DNA from: Streptomyces sp. NRRL S-37
Lineage (GTDB): Bacteria > Actinomycetota > Actinomycetes > Streptomycetales > Streptomycetaceae
NCBI RefSeq assembly: GCF_000721605.1
Contig: NZ_JOIZ01000003.1
Location: 1-64,000 of the forward strand
Direction of reading: 5' to 3'
DNA length: 64,000 nt
Part shown: piece by piece, positions 26,687 through 34,853 of the stretch
Layout: the number at the start of each line of letters is the position of its first letter
Numbering within the stretch: the first letter of the stretch is position 1
Notes under the pieces: model-generated
Seen by the model: only the letters and a program-made list of their open reading frames with translations
What the model was told of the DNA's origin: nothing
The model's database searches: none
Translations under genes and position numbers: made by a program

Positions 26687-27924
26687 CTGCTGTCCCCATC
26701 CCCCCTGCCCGCGCGGGTGTCCCCGCCGCGAGCCAGTGCCGACCGCCCCGCGATCGCGGTGCGGTATCCCTCCACCAGGCGCTCCAGGCCGACGGCCGGG
26801 CTGAAGCCCCGCTCGTACCGGCGCCGGGCCGCCCGGCCCATCTCCTCGTTGCGGCCCTGCCCGGCCGTGATCCGGCGCAGACAGGACGCGAGCGAGGCGG
26901 CCTCGCCCGGCCGGTGCAGCAGCCCGGTCGTCCCGTCCTCGACGAGTTCGGTGAAGGCGCCGTGGCCGGCGGCGACGACCGGCACCCCGGCCGCCATCGC
27001 CTCCACGACCACCAGGCCGAACGCCTCCAGCCACGTCGAGGGGGCCACCACGGCCACCGAGCGGGCGATCGCCCGCCGGCACCGCTCCGTGTCGTACAGG
27101 CCGGCGTACCGCACGTCGTCCCGGCCCGCCGCCCAGGCGGTCACCTCCGGCTCCAGCGGCCCCGTACCGGCGATCACCAGCGGCACGCCCACACCGCCGG
27201 CGGCGGCGATCTCGTCCCACGCGGTCATGAGCAGCCGTACGCCCTTGGCCTCGGCGAGCCGGCCGAGGTAGAGCAGATGCTCGCCGGGGCCCGTACGGCG
27301 GGCGTCCGTATCGGGCACGAAGTTGTGCTTCACCGCCAGCCGTCCGGCCGGCATGCCGGCCCGTACCAGGACGTCGCGCTGCGCCGCGGAAATGCAGAAG
27401 AACCGCTCCACGCCGGACCACCACCGCCGCCGGTTGACCGACAGACCGACCGCGAGCGGCACCGTCGCCGCCCGGGAGCCGCGGTAGCAGCCGTGCCGGA
27501 CGGCGGGCAGCGGCGCCGACCCGACGCACTCGGCGCACGGCCGGCCGTCCCGCTGCAGCGTGCCGGGCGGACAGACCTGGGTGTAGTTGTGCAGCGTGGC
27601 GACGGCCGGCACATCCGCGTCGGCGCAGGCGGCCAGCACCGCCGGCGACAGCAGCGGGAAGACGTTGTGGACGTGCACCACGTCCGGCCGGCCGGCGCGC
27701 AGCCGGGCGGCGAGCTCCCTGCGGACCGCCGGGTTCCACGGCACGAGCAGCGGCACCGCGGCCTTGCGCGGCAGGGACATGGCGGCGATGTCGTCGCTGC
27801 GCCGCTCGAACACCTCGACCCGGTGGCCGGCTTCGCGCAGCAGCGCCACCTCCTGGTCGACGACCTTGTTCTCCCCGCTCGGCTGCGCCGAGGCGTAACG
27901 GTTGTGCACCACGAGGACGTGCAT
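26683..27924 (-). CDS. Family 4 glycosyltransferase
   Basis: The ATG at 27924 (MHVLVVHNRYASAQPSGENKVVDQEVALLREAGHRVEVFERRSDD) gives 413 residues. The GT-B donor half has LYLGRLAEAKGVRLLMTAW, VIAGTGPLEPEV and the E-x7-E motif in APSTWLEAFGLVVVEAMAAGVPVVA. A cysteine-bearing insert (YTQVCPPGTLQRDGRPCAECVG...HGCYRGS) matches GT4 enzymes of actinobacterial polysaccharide loci. It adds one sugar of the repeat unit in the cytoplasm. Two bases separate it from the polymerase gene and its stop overlaps the methyltransferase start. Confidence 0.9.
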   Translation of the reverse strand: MHVLVVHNRYASAQPSGENKVVDQEVALLREAGHRVEVFERRSDDIAAMSLPRKAAVPLLVPWNPAVRRELAARLRAGRPDVVHVHNVFPLLSPAVLAACADADVPAVATLHNYTQVCPPGTLQRDGRPCAECVGSAPLPAVRHGCYRGSRAATVPLAVGLSVNRRRWWSGVERFFCISAAQRDVLVRAGMPAGRLAVKHNFVPDTDARRTGPGEHLLYLGRLAEAKGVRLLMTAWDEIAAAGGVGVPLVIAGTGPLEPEVTAWAAGRDDVRYAGLYDTERCRRAIARSVAVVAPSTWLEAFGLVVVEAMAAGVPVVAAGHGAFTELVEDGTTGLLHRPGEAASLASCLRRITAGQGRNEEMGRAARRRYERGFSPAVGLERLVEGYRTAIAGRSALARGGDTRAGRGDGDSR

Positions 27925-27926
27925 GC

Positions 27927-29159
27927 TCAGATCACCTCCGGTCTCTGGGCCCAGCGCGGAACGCGTCGCCGGGGGACGTCGGGCACCGGGAGGGGAGCGG
28001 CCGGGGCGGGCGCCACCAGGAGCGAGGCGGCCACGGCCAGGTGCAGCAGGTACGGCGAGGCGTCGCCCAGCCCGGCCTCGGTGTACGACGCGATCGCGCA
28101 GTAACCGATCAGGAAGATCGCGCAGGCCCTCGACAGCGACGGCGGCCGCAGCAGCGCGACACCGCCCAGCACGACGAGGAACGCCGCCACCAGGACGACA
28201 CCGGTCACGCCCTGCTCGTGGTAGACGGCCAGCCAGCTGTTGTCGATCGGCAGCCCGCCGAACGACTTGTCGCCCAGGCCCGTGCCGAGCAGGTGCTCCG
28301 AGGTCGTCCGGGGTGCCGCCAGCAGGGCGTCCCAGACCTTGGCCCGGCCGGTGAGGCTGGTGAAGTTCTCCTGGCTCTGCCCGCGCAGGAACCACGCCTG
28401 CAGCGCGGAGCCGAACACCACCGCGGCCACGGCGGCGCACAGCACCGTCCAGGTGAAGAAGCGGCGGGCGGCGGCGCTGGTCAGGACGAGCGAGCCGATC
28501 GCCAGCGCCAGCCCGACGAGCAGGCCGACCGTGGCCGTCCGGGTGTGGGTCAGCGCGAGCAGGACGAGCGACGGCACGATGACGACCGCCGCGCCGCGCC
28601 CGTCGGTCCGGCGGCCCAGCAGAAGCAGCACGGTGAGCCCGATGATCACCGCGGCGTACTGTCCGATCTGCGGCGGGGTGAGCGGCCACAGCGCGCCGAC
28701 CAGCCGCCCGCCGTACAGGTCGGGCAGGGCGGCGCCCGGTGAGACGGCCAGGCCGGCGGCGACCGACCCGAGGACCAGGAAGTACATCCGGATGTGGTGC
28801 CGTACGAACGTCGTGCCGCCGTCCCACCAGCGGCTGAGCAGCCACAGCGTGGCGACGAAGAGGGCCAGCCGGGCGCAGCGGAACAGCGCGCCGAACCCGG
28901 ATTCCGGGTCCGCGCTGGAGATCACGCTCGGCACCAGCAGCAGGGTGAGCAGGAACAGGTAGGCGCTCGGCCGGACGCGCAGCCGGGGATCGACCGCGAG
29001 CGCCAGCGTGAACGCGACGGCCAGCGCGCCCATGGTGACCATCTGGATGAGGGAACGGGGCAGCGGGACGACGGTCTTCGCCCCGGCGGAGCCGAGCGTG
29101 TTGAGGACCAGCAGTCCCCAGGCCGTCCCGACGAGCTTCGGTGTGCGGTCCGTGGTCAT
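27927..29159 (-). CDS. O-antigen ligase/Wzy-like polymerase
   Basis: The ~410-residue protein has about ten to twelve membrane helices and a large loop (WFLRGQSQENFTSLTGRAKVWDALLAAPRTTSEHLLGTGLGDKSFGGLPIDNSWLAVYHEQGVTGVVL). That loop carries the R..W..a......GtG pattern of the Wzy_C/O-antigen ligase family. It would join lipid-linked repeat units on the outer face of the membrane. The ATG at 29159 follows the beta-helix gene stop by one base; an in-frame GTG at 29168 would give an 8-bp overlap instead. Confidence 0.85.
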   Translation of the reverse strand: MTTDRTPKLVGTAWGLLVLNTLGSAGAKTVVPLPRSLIQMVTMGALAVAFTLALAVDPRLRVRPSAYLFLLTLLLVPSVISSADPESGFGALFRCARLALFVATLWLLSRWWDGGTTFVRHHIRMYFLVLGSVAAGLAVSPGAALPDLYGGRLVGALWPLTPPQIGQYAAVIIGLTVLLLLGRRTDGRGAAVVIVPSLVLLALTHTRTATVGLLVGLALAIGSLVLTSAAARRFFTWTVLCAAVAAVVFGSALQAWFLRGQSQENFTSLTGRAKVWDALLAAPRTTSEHLLGTGLGDKSFGGLPIDNSWLAVYHEQGVTGVVLVAAFLVVLGGVALLRPPSLSRACAIFLIGYCAIASYTEAGLGDASPYLLHLAVAASLLVAPAPAAPLPVPDVPRRRVPRWAQRPEVI

Positions 29160-29160
29160 C

Positions 29161-30702
29161 TCAGCCACCGCCCCGCGCGCGGAAGGTGCTGCCCGCGTCC
29201 TGCCGGTACGGAGGCCCCTGCCACTGCACGGCGTCGAGCACCCGGCTCGGGTCGTGGGCGGTGAACTTCCACGGTCCGACGTAGGTGTTGTCGTGCCAGC
29301 GGTTGTGCTGCTCGCGGGTGATCGCCTCGGACACCCGCTCGCCCTGGTACGGCGACCAGTCCGGGTAGGTGCCGTAGTTGGCCAGCACCGCCATCCGGTC
29401 GCACATCGCCGTGCAGTCGACGACGGACTTGTCCAGCACGAAACGGTTGTCGTGGATGTCCACCCGCTGGGTCCTCCACCGGCAGTCGGCGTAGAGCGGC
29501 GCGGTGGCGATCGCCGGCTGCGCGCAGCGGTCCTTGTCCTCCACCAGCAGCGTGCAGTCGCCGGAGGAGGTGTTGGCGGGGCTGTTGCAGAACCGGTCGG
29601 CGTTCTCCCACAGGGTGATCCCGGACCAGTTGTCCTCCAGCACGTTCCGGTGGATCTCGATCCTGTCGGTGCGGGCCCGCACCCGGGGTTCGCCGCCGGA
29701 CTCGGAGATGTAGACGGTCGCGAACGGGAAGGTGTCGCCGCGGTCGGCGTACCTGCGGCCCTCGACCCAGTTGTTCCGCCGGATCGTGTTGTCCCGGACG
29801 ACCGCGTTGTAGCTGGTCTCGTAGATCAGCGCGGCACCGTCGTTCTCCTCCAGCAGGTTGCCCTCGATGCGGAAGTCGTTGTTGTTGGTGTCCGCCCACA
29901 GCCCGGTCCCGCGGTTGTCGTGCACCCAGTTGCCGCGTACGTCGGCGCCGTCGACGGCCCAGAACTTGACGCCTCCGGTGCAGCCGCAGCCCGGCCGCCT
30001 CCGCTCCCAGTCACCGGTGTTGTTGCCCGTGATCTCGTTGCCCTCGACCACCAGACCGCCGAGAGCGCCGTCGGCCTTGTACGCGTTCATGCCGTACTGG
30101 CCGTTGTCGCGCAGGCAGTTGGCGCGGACCTGCTGGCGGGCGCCGGCCATCAGCCCGGCACCGGAGTTGTCCCGGATCGTCGAGTGTTCGATCACCCATC
30201 CGTCGGCCGAGTCGTGGTTGACCACGCCCTCGTCGTGCGGGGCGACGAACCCCCGCACGGTCAGGTGGCGGAGGGTGACGTCGCGGGCGGTGCCGCCGAA
30301 CGCGTACTGGTTGGTCCTGCGGCCGTCGAGCACCGCGCCCGGCGCGCCGAGGTAGGTGTTCCCCTCCTTGGGGACGACCTGGGCGTAGCGGCCGGAGCCG
30401 AGCCGGTGTGTGCCCGGCCGGAGCCAGAAGGTGGTGTGCGGGGGGCTGTTCCTGGTCTTCTCGGCCAGGTCGCCGGCGACCGCGGGGTCGACCGTCACCG
30501 CGCCCGCCGGCGCCTTCGCCGGCCCGGCGGCGGGCCGGTCGCACACCCGGGCCACGGACGCGGACGGCGTGGCGGACGGCTCCGGCCGCGCGTCCGGCGT
30601 GCCGCCGTCGCAGCCGGTCGCCGCCGCCAGCAGGACCAGCGTCAGCAGGACCGGCGTCAGCGGTGCCGCCGGTAACGCCCGGAGCCGCCCCTTCATCCCC
30701 AC
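29161..30702 (-). CDS. Right-handed parallel beta-helix lipoprotein
   Basis: The 513-residue protein has a lipoprotein signal (MKGRLRALPAAPLTPVLLTLVLLAAATGC, lipobox AATGC) followed by a Pro/Ser spacer, so it should be anchored outside the membrane. The rest is a parallel beta-helix: repeated coils such as VIEHSTIRDNSGAGLMAG, LVVEGNEITGNNTG, VRGNWVHDNRGTGLWADTNNNDFRIEGNLLEEN and VVRDNTIRRNNW. This fold is used by pectate lyases, polysaccharide depolymerases and mannuronan C5-epimerases. Six or more cysteines in the second half suggest disulfides. It lies between the heparinase-like gene and the polymerase gene and probably modifies or trims the exported polymer. The GTG start at 30702 follows AGGGGGCC. 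Confidence 0.8.
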   Translation of the reverse strand: MGMKGRLRALPAAPLTPVLLTLVLLAAATGCDGGTPDARPEPSATPSASVARVCDRPAAGPAKAPAGAVTVDPAVAGDLAEKTRNSPPHTTFWLRPGTHRLGSGRYAQVVPKEGNTYLGAPGAVLDGRRTNQYAFGGTARDVTLRHLTVRGFVAPHDEGVVNHDSADGWVIEHSTIRDNSGAGLMAGARQQVRANCLRDNGQYGMNAYKADGALGGLVVEGNEITGNNTGDWERRRPGCGCTGGVKFWAVDGADVRGNWVHDNRGTGLWADTNNNDFRIEGNLLEENDGAALIYETSYNAVVRDNTIRRNNWVEGRRYADRGDTFPFATVYISESGGEPRVRARTDRIEIHRNVLEDNWSGITLWENADRFCNSPANTSSGDCTLLVEDKDRCAQPAIATAPLYADCRWRTQRVDIHDNRFVLDKSVVDCTAMCDRMAVLANYGTYPDWSPYQGERVSEAITREQHNRWHDNTYVGPWKFTAHDPSRVLDAVQWQGPPYRQDAGSTFRARGGG

Positions 30703-30705
30703 GGA

Positions 30706-32661
30706 TCAGGCCCCCTGACCGCGGAAGCCGAGGACGGTGGTGTACTTCTCCGTGCCGTCGGTGAAACCGGTGCCGACCAGCGTGGTGGCGGGTTCCCTGC
30801 GTCCGAAGCCGGCGGAGTACCAGCCCAGCGGCGGCTTTGTCTCGCCGCGGTGCGCCCGCCAGGAGAGCCGCCCGGGCAGGTCGAGCACCGCGGAGCGGTC
30901 CTCGCCGTCCCGGGTCCAGGTGAGCAGGGCCCGGTTCCCCGTCAGGTCCGCGGTGATCTCCGGGCCGAGGTGGAACGCCAGGCGCACGGCCCGGCGCGGG
31001 CCGCGCACCTCGTCGACCACTCTCACCTCCTGGACGGCGGAGTCAAGTTCCACCCGGCGGCGGTGCACGGAAGGCCGGTAGCCGTCGTGCTCGGCGCACC
31101 AGCGGGTCACGCCTCCACCGGACGTGTCCACGGCCAGGACGCGGCTGCGGGCGTGCCGGGTCCACAGGAACGGTCCGCCGGAGACGGACTGGTCGGCGCC
31201 GTCCAGCTCCAGGGTGTTGTGGCCGAGGGTCGACCGGAAGTACCGCCGCCACTCGGGCTGCCCGTGGTAGCAGTACGTCCCCGGGTCGGCGAGCACGTCG
31301 ACCCCGTCGTGCCGGACCTCCACGGACAGCGCGTCCGCGTGGGCGTGCGCGGCGATGGACAGGAAGCCGTGCGGACCGCCGTCGCAGCGGCACCAGATCT
31401 TCTCCGGACCGCGCAGGATCGTCATCCCCGCGTCGGCGAAGTGGGCCGGCCGGCTCGCCGGGCGCACGGTTTTCTTGTCCGCGTACGGCCGGATGAGCGC
31501 GGCCAGCAGCGGGGTGCGCACATCGGTGCCGGTCACCTCCGGCCACCAGTCGAGCCGGCCGAACACGGCGTCCCCGGTGGCCAGCAGCGAACCCCAGCGG
31601 TCGGTGCCCGCGCCGTCCACGACCAGACCGTGCCCGTCGTCCGCGTCCCCCTGGCGCGGCGGCCGCAGCCGGTCGTCCACGACGGCCGCGAGCGCGTCCG
31701 TCATCCGCAGCAGCACCAGCCGGACCGTCGCGGGCACCGGCACACCGGCGGCGTCCGCCTCCGCCACCGCGGCCAGGCCGAGCTCCAGCACCAGCCCGTG
31801 GTACTCGGTGGCCAGCTCGCGGTTGAGGCCGGAGAGGAACGTGTTGCCGCGCAGATGCCGCTCCAGCGACCGCAGCGCGTCGGCCCGCCGGCGCGCCGAG
31901 TCGGGGAACCACCCGAACGCGCAGGCCGCGGCGAACTGCCCGGCGGCCTCGGCGATGACGTGGTTGTTCGCCGAGGAGCCCCGGCTGGGGAAGGCGGCCA
32001 GCCAGCGCTGGTGGTGCCAGATCTGGTGCAGCGCCACCGGATTGCCCTCGAACAGGGCGGCCGCGCCCGGCCAGCCGTCCAGCAGCCGGCGGACCCACAC
32101 CCAGGACAGCAGCCGGATCCCCAGCTCGATGCCGCTGACCCAGTGCACCCCGCGCAGCGGCGGGTTGGCCGCCCACCACGACCGCAGGTGCCCTGCCACC
32201 CGCTCGGCGTACCGCTCGTCCCCGGTGACCGCGTAGGCGGCGGCGAGCACGGTGAGGTACTGGTGCCGGGACGGCTCCCAGATCTGCTTGATGTCCCCGA
32301 CCGCGTCCTCGTCCCGGTACGGCACGTCGAAGGCGTAGCCCGACGGGGCCCGGCGTCCGGTCTTCGGGTCGTACCACCAGTCCGGGTCGGCCAGGTCGTC
32401 GCGGTCCACCCCGAAGTACTCGGCGTGCCCGGCCATCAGCCGGTCCGCCTCCGCGACGAGACGTTTCGCGGCGTCCGGCGGCACCGCGGCGACCGCCCCC
32501 GCGGGCAGGACCGCGGTGAACCGGGCGCCGGTCACGTCCGGGCAGTCCGGCGGCGCCGAACGCCACCGCCGTCTGCGCACCGTGTCTCCCACCCGGCCGC
32601 CGATCTCCCGCGGCCCCATCCGGGACAGCCGCCGCAGGTACCATCCCGCGCTCATGCTCAT
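30706..32661 (-). CDS. Heparinase II/III (alginate-lyase-like) family protein
   Basis: The ATG at 32661 overlaps the oxidoreductase stop (ATGA). The 651-residue protein has an N-terminal alpha/alpha toroid region (YRDEDAVGDIKQIWEPSRHQYLTVLAAAYAVTGDERYAERV, HWVSGIELGIRLLSWVW, SSANNHVIAEAAGQF). A C-terminal beta-sheet domain follows (SIAAHAHADALSVEVRHDGVDVLADPGTYCYHG...WRRYFRSTLGHNTLELDG). These are the signature blocks of Heparinase_II/III proteins that cleave uronic-acid polymers; the His, Tyr and Asn-His pairs used in catalysis appear present. No clear signal peptide is seen, which is unusual for a lyase but common for the members encoded in exopolysaccharide operons. Confidence 0.88.
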   Translation of the reverse strand: MSMSAGWYLRRLSRMGPREIGGRVGDTVRRRRWRSAPPDCPDVTGARFTAVLPAGAVAAVPPDAAKRLVAEADRLMAGHAEYFGVDRDDLADPDWWYDPKTGRRAPSGYAFDVPYRDEDAVGDIKQIWEPSRHQYLTVLAAAYAVTGDERYAERVAGHLRSWWAANPPLRGVHWVSGIELGIRLLSWVWVRRLLDGWPGAAALFEGNPVALHQIWHHQRWLAAFPSRGSSANNHVIAEAAGQFAAACAFGWFPDSARRRADALRSLERHLRGNTFLSGLNRELATEYHGLVLELGLAAVAEADAAGVPVPATVRLVLLRMTDALAAVVDDRLRPPRQGDADDGHGLVVDGAGTDRWGSLLATGDAVFGRLDWWPEVTGTDVRTPLLAALIRPYADKKTVRPASRPAHFADAGMTILRGPEKIWCRCDGGPHGFLSIAAHAHADALSVEVRHDGVDVLADPGTYCYHGQPEWRRYFRSTLGHNTLELDGADQSVSGGPFLWTRHARSRVLAVDTSGGGVTRWCAEHDGYRPSVHRRRVELDSAVQEVRVVDEVRGPRRAVRLAFHLGPEITADLTGNRALLTWTRDGEDRSAVLDLPGRLSWRAHRGETKPPLGWYSAGFGRREPATTLVGTGFTDGTEKYTTVLGFRGQGA

Positions 32662-34835
32662 CGCGACCCCGTGAGCGTCACCGGCACGCCCCCGGCCAGA
32701 GACGCCTGTACGGCGAGGGTGGCTGCCGTGGTCGCGGCCAGCGACCGGAGCGGCACCGGCATCGGCCCGCCGGTCCGCACGGCCTTGACGAACGCGGCCA
32801 GTTCGGCGTTCTGGCCCTTGTCCCGGGCCTGGGGCAGCCGCGAACTGACCCACCGCTTCCGGCCGTACACCGAGGCGCGGACGAAGTCGTCGAGCCGCAG
32901 CACCCTGCCGTCCGCGATGAGGTCCAGCGTCTCCTTGGGGAACCCGGCCGATCCGGTGGTGACGTAGCTGATCGTGGCGGTGGACCCGTCCGGGTAGCGC
33001 AGGACGATCTGGAGGTCCTCGTTGCCGGACGGGGCGACCGCGTACACCGAGACCGGGTCGGCCTCCAGCAGCCAGCTCGCCGTGTCGATGAAGTGCCCGC
33101 CCTCACCGGCGAACCGCGAGCCCTCGGTGCCCTGCTGGAGGTACCAGCTGCCGTGGTCGAGGCGGCCCGCGTTGACCAGGTAGCGCAGGCTCGCCGGACC
33201 GCTGCGGGCACCGAACCGCTTCCTGGCCTCCTGGAGCAGCGGCGCGAACCGGCGGTTGAAGCCCACCTGCAGCCGGTCGTTGCCGGACTCCTCCACCGCG
33301 GCGAGCACCCCGGCCAGTTCGTCCTCGGTGAGCGCCAGCGGCTTCTCCACGAACACCGCCTTGCCGGCCAGCAGCGCCTTCCGGGTCAGCTCGGCGTGCG
33401 AGCTGTGCCGGGTGACCACGAACACCGCGTCGACGGACGCGTCGCCCAGCACGGCGTCGAGATCGGTGGTGGCCGCCGTGAAGCCGAACTTGCGCTGCGC
33501 GTTGGCGCCGGACAGCGCCGTCGTGGTGACGACCGTCGACAACTCGACGCCGTCGCGCCGCGCCAGGTGCGGCAGCAGCATCGACGACGCGTAGTTGCCC
33601 GCGCCGACGAACGCGAGACGCACCGGCGTCCTCGCGGCCCGCACCGGGCCCCGCTTCACGTCCACGGCGGGCACGGCCACCACCGGGGCCGGCGCCTGCG
33701 CCTCGGTCTCCTGCCCGGGGTACCGGAACAGCACCGCCACGGCCTTCAGTTCGCCGTCCTTCAGGCTCCGGTACGTCTCGACGGCGTCGTCGAAGTCGGC
33801 GACATGGGAGACCAGGGGCTCCACGTCGACGCTGCCGCGGGCCATGAGGTCGAGGAAGCAGGCCAGGTTGCGGCGCTCGGTCCAGCGCACATAGCCGATC
33901 GGGTAGTCCCGCCCCTGGAGCTCGTACTCCGGGTCGTAGCGGCCGGGCCCGTACGAACGGGAGAACCGGACGTCGAGCTCCTTCTCGTAGTACGCGTTCC
34001 ACGGCAGGTCCAGGCGGCACTTGCCGATGTCGACGACCCGGCCCCGGTCCCGGCTCAGCCGGGCGGCCAGTTCCACGGGCTGGTTGCTGCCGCCGCCGGC
34101 GGCCAGGTACACCTGGTCCACGCCGTGGCCGTCGGTGAGTTCGGCGACGGCGTTCTCCACGGCCGCGGACGCGGGATCGCCGCAGGCCGCCGCGCCCAGG
34201 CGTTCGGCGAGCTCGCAGCGCGCCGGGTCGGGGTCGGCCCCGACGACCCGTACCCCCGAGGCGGCGAGGAGCTGCACCACCAGCTGCCCGATCAGCCCGA
34301 GGCCGACGACCAGCGCCACCTCGCCGAGCCGCGACTCGCCCTGCCGGACACCCTGCAGCGCGATCGACCCGACGGTCCCGAAGGCCGCGTGCCGCGGCGC
34401 GAGGCCGTCCGGCACCGGGACGTAGAGGTTCTTCGGCACCCAGTTCAGCTCGGCGTGCAGCGCGTGCTCGTTGCCGGCGCAGGCCACCAGGTCGCCGGCC
34501 TTCACGTCGTCGATCCCCGCGCCGACCTGCTCGACCACCCCGCACAGCGAATAACCCAGCGGCGTGTAGGAGTCCAGCTTGCCCATCACCTTGCGGTAGG
34601 TGGCGGGCACCCCGTTGACGGCCACGCTCTGCACGACCTTCGCCACCTGGTCCGGCCGGGAACGGGCCTTGCCCACCATCGACATGCCGGCCTCGGAGAC
34701 CTTCATCAGCTCGGTCCCGGTGGAGATCAGCGAGTACGCGCTCCGCACCAGCACACCGCCCGGCTTGCAGCCCGGCACCGGCACGTCGAGCAGCGCCAGC
34801 TCGCCGCTCTTGTAGTTCTGCACAACCTGTTTCAC
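32658..34835 (-). CDS. Bi-domain oxidoreductase (zinc-type alcohol dehydrogenase + Gfo/Idh/MocA)
   Basis: The 725-residue protein is a natural fusion. Residues ~1-355 form an MDR/alcohol-dehydrogenase unit (GGVLVRSAYSLISTGTELMKVSE, TPLGYSLCGVVEQVGAG, ALVVGLGLIGQLVVQLLAASG). Residues ~385-725 form a Gfo/Idh/MocA dehydrogenase (VRLAFVGAGNYASSMLLPHLAR, VFVVTRHSSHAELTRKALLAGKAVFVEKPLALTEDEL, GEGGHFIDTASWLLE). This fusion is well known beside heparinase-like genes in polysaccharide loci, as here where the heparinase gene follows with ATGA overlap. It may oxidise and reduce the same sugar in sequence. It starts at ATG 34835, 18 bp after the asparagine synthetase stop. Confidence 0.92.
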   Translation of the reverse strand: MKQVVQNYKSGELALLDVPVPGCKPGGVLVRSAYSLISTGTELMKVSEAGMSMVGKARSRPDQVAKVVQSVAVNGVPATYRKVMGKLDSYTPLGYSLCGVVEQVGAGIDDVKAGDLVACAGNEHALHAELNWVPKNLYVPVPDGLAPRHAAFGTVGSIALQGVRQGESRLGEVALVVGLGLIGQLVVQLLAASGVRVVGADPDPARCELAERLGAAACGDPASAAVENAVAELTDGHGVDQVYLAAGGGSNQPVELAARLSRDRGRVVDIGKCRLDLPWNAYYEKELDVRFSRSYGPGRYDPEYELQGRDYPIGYVRWTERRNLACFLDLMARGSVDVEPLVSHVADFDDAVETYRSLKDGELKAVAVLFRYPGQETEAQAPAPVVAVPAVDVKRGPVRAARTPVRLAFVGAGNYASSMLLPHLARRDGVELSTVVTTTALSGANAQRKFGFTAATTDLDAVLGDASVDAVFVVTRHSSHAELTRKALLAGKAVFVEKPLALTEDELAGVLAAVEESGNDRLQVGFNRRFAPLLQEARKRFGARSGPASLRYLVNAGRLDHGSWYLQQGTEGSRFAGEGGHFIDTASWLLEADPVSVYAVAPSGNEDLQIVLRYPDGSTATISYVTTGSAGFPKETLDLIADGRVLRLDDFVRASVYGRKRWVSSRLPQARDKGQNAELAAFVKAVRTGGPMPVPLRSLAATTAATLAVQASLAGGVPVTLTGSR

Positions 34836-34853
34836 CGGAAGTCCTCTTGTTCT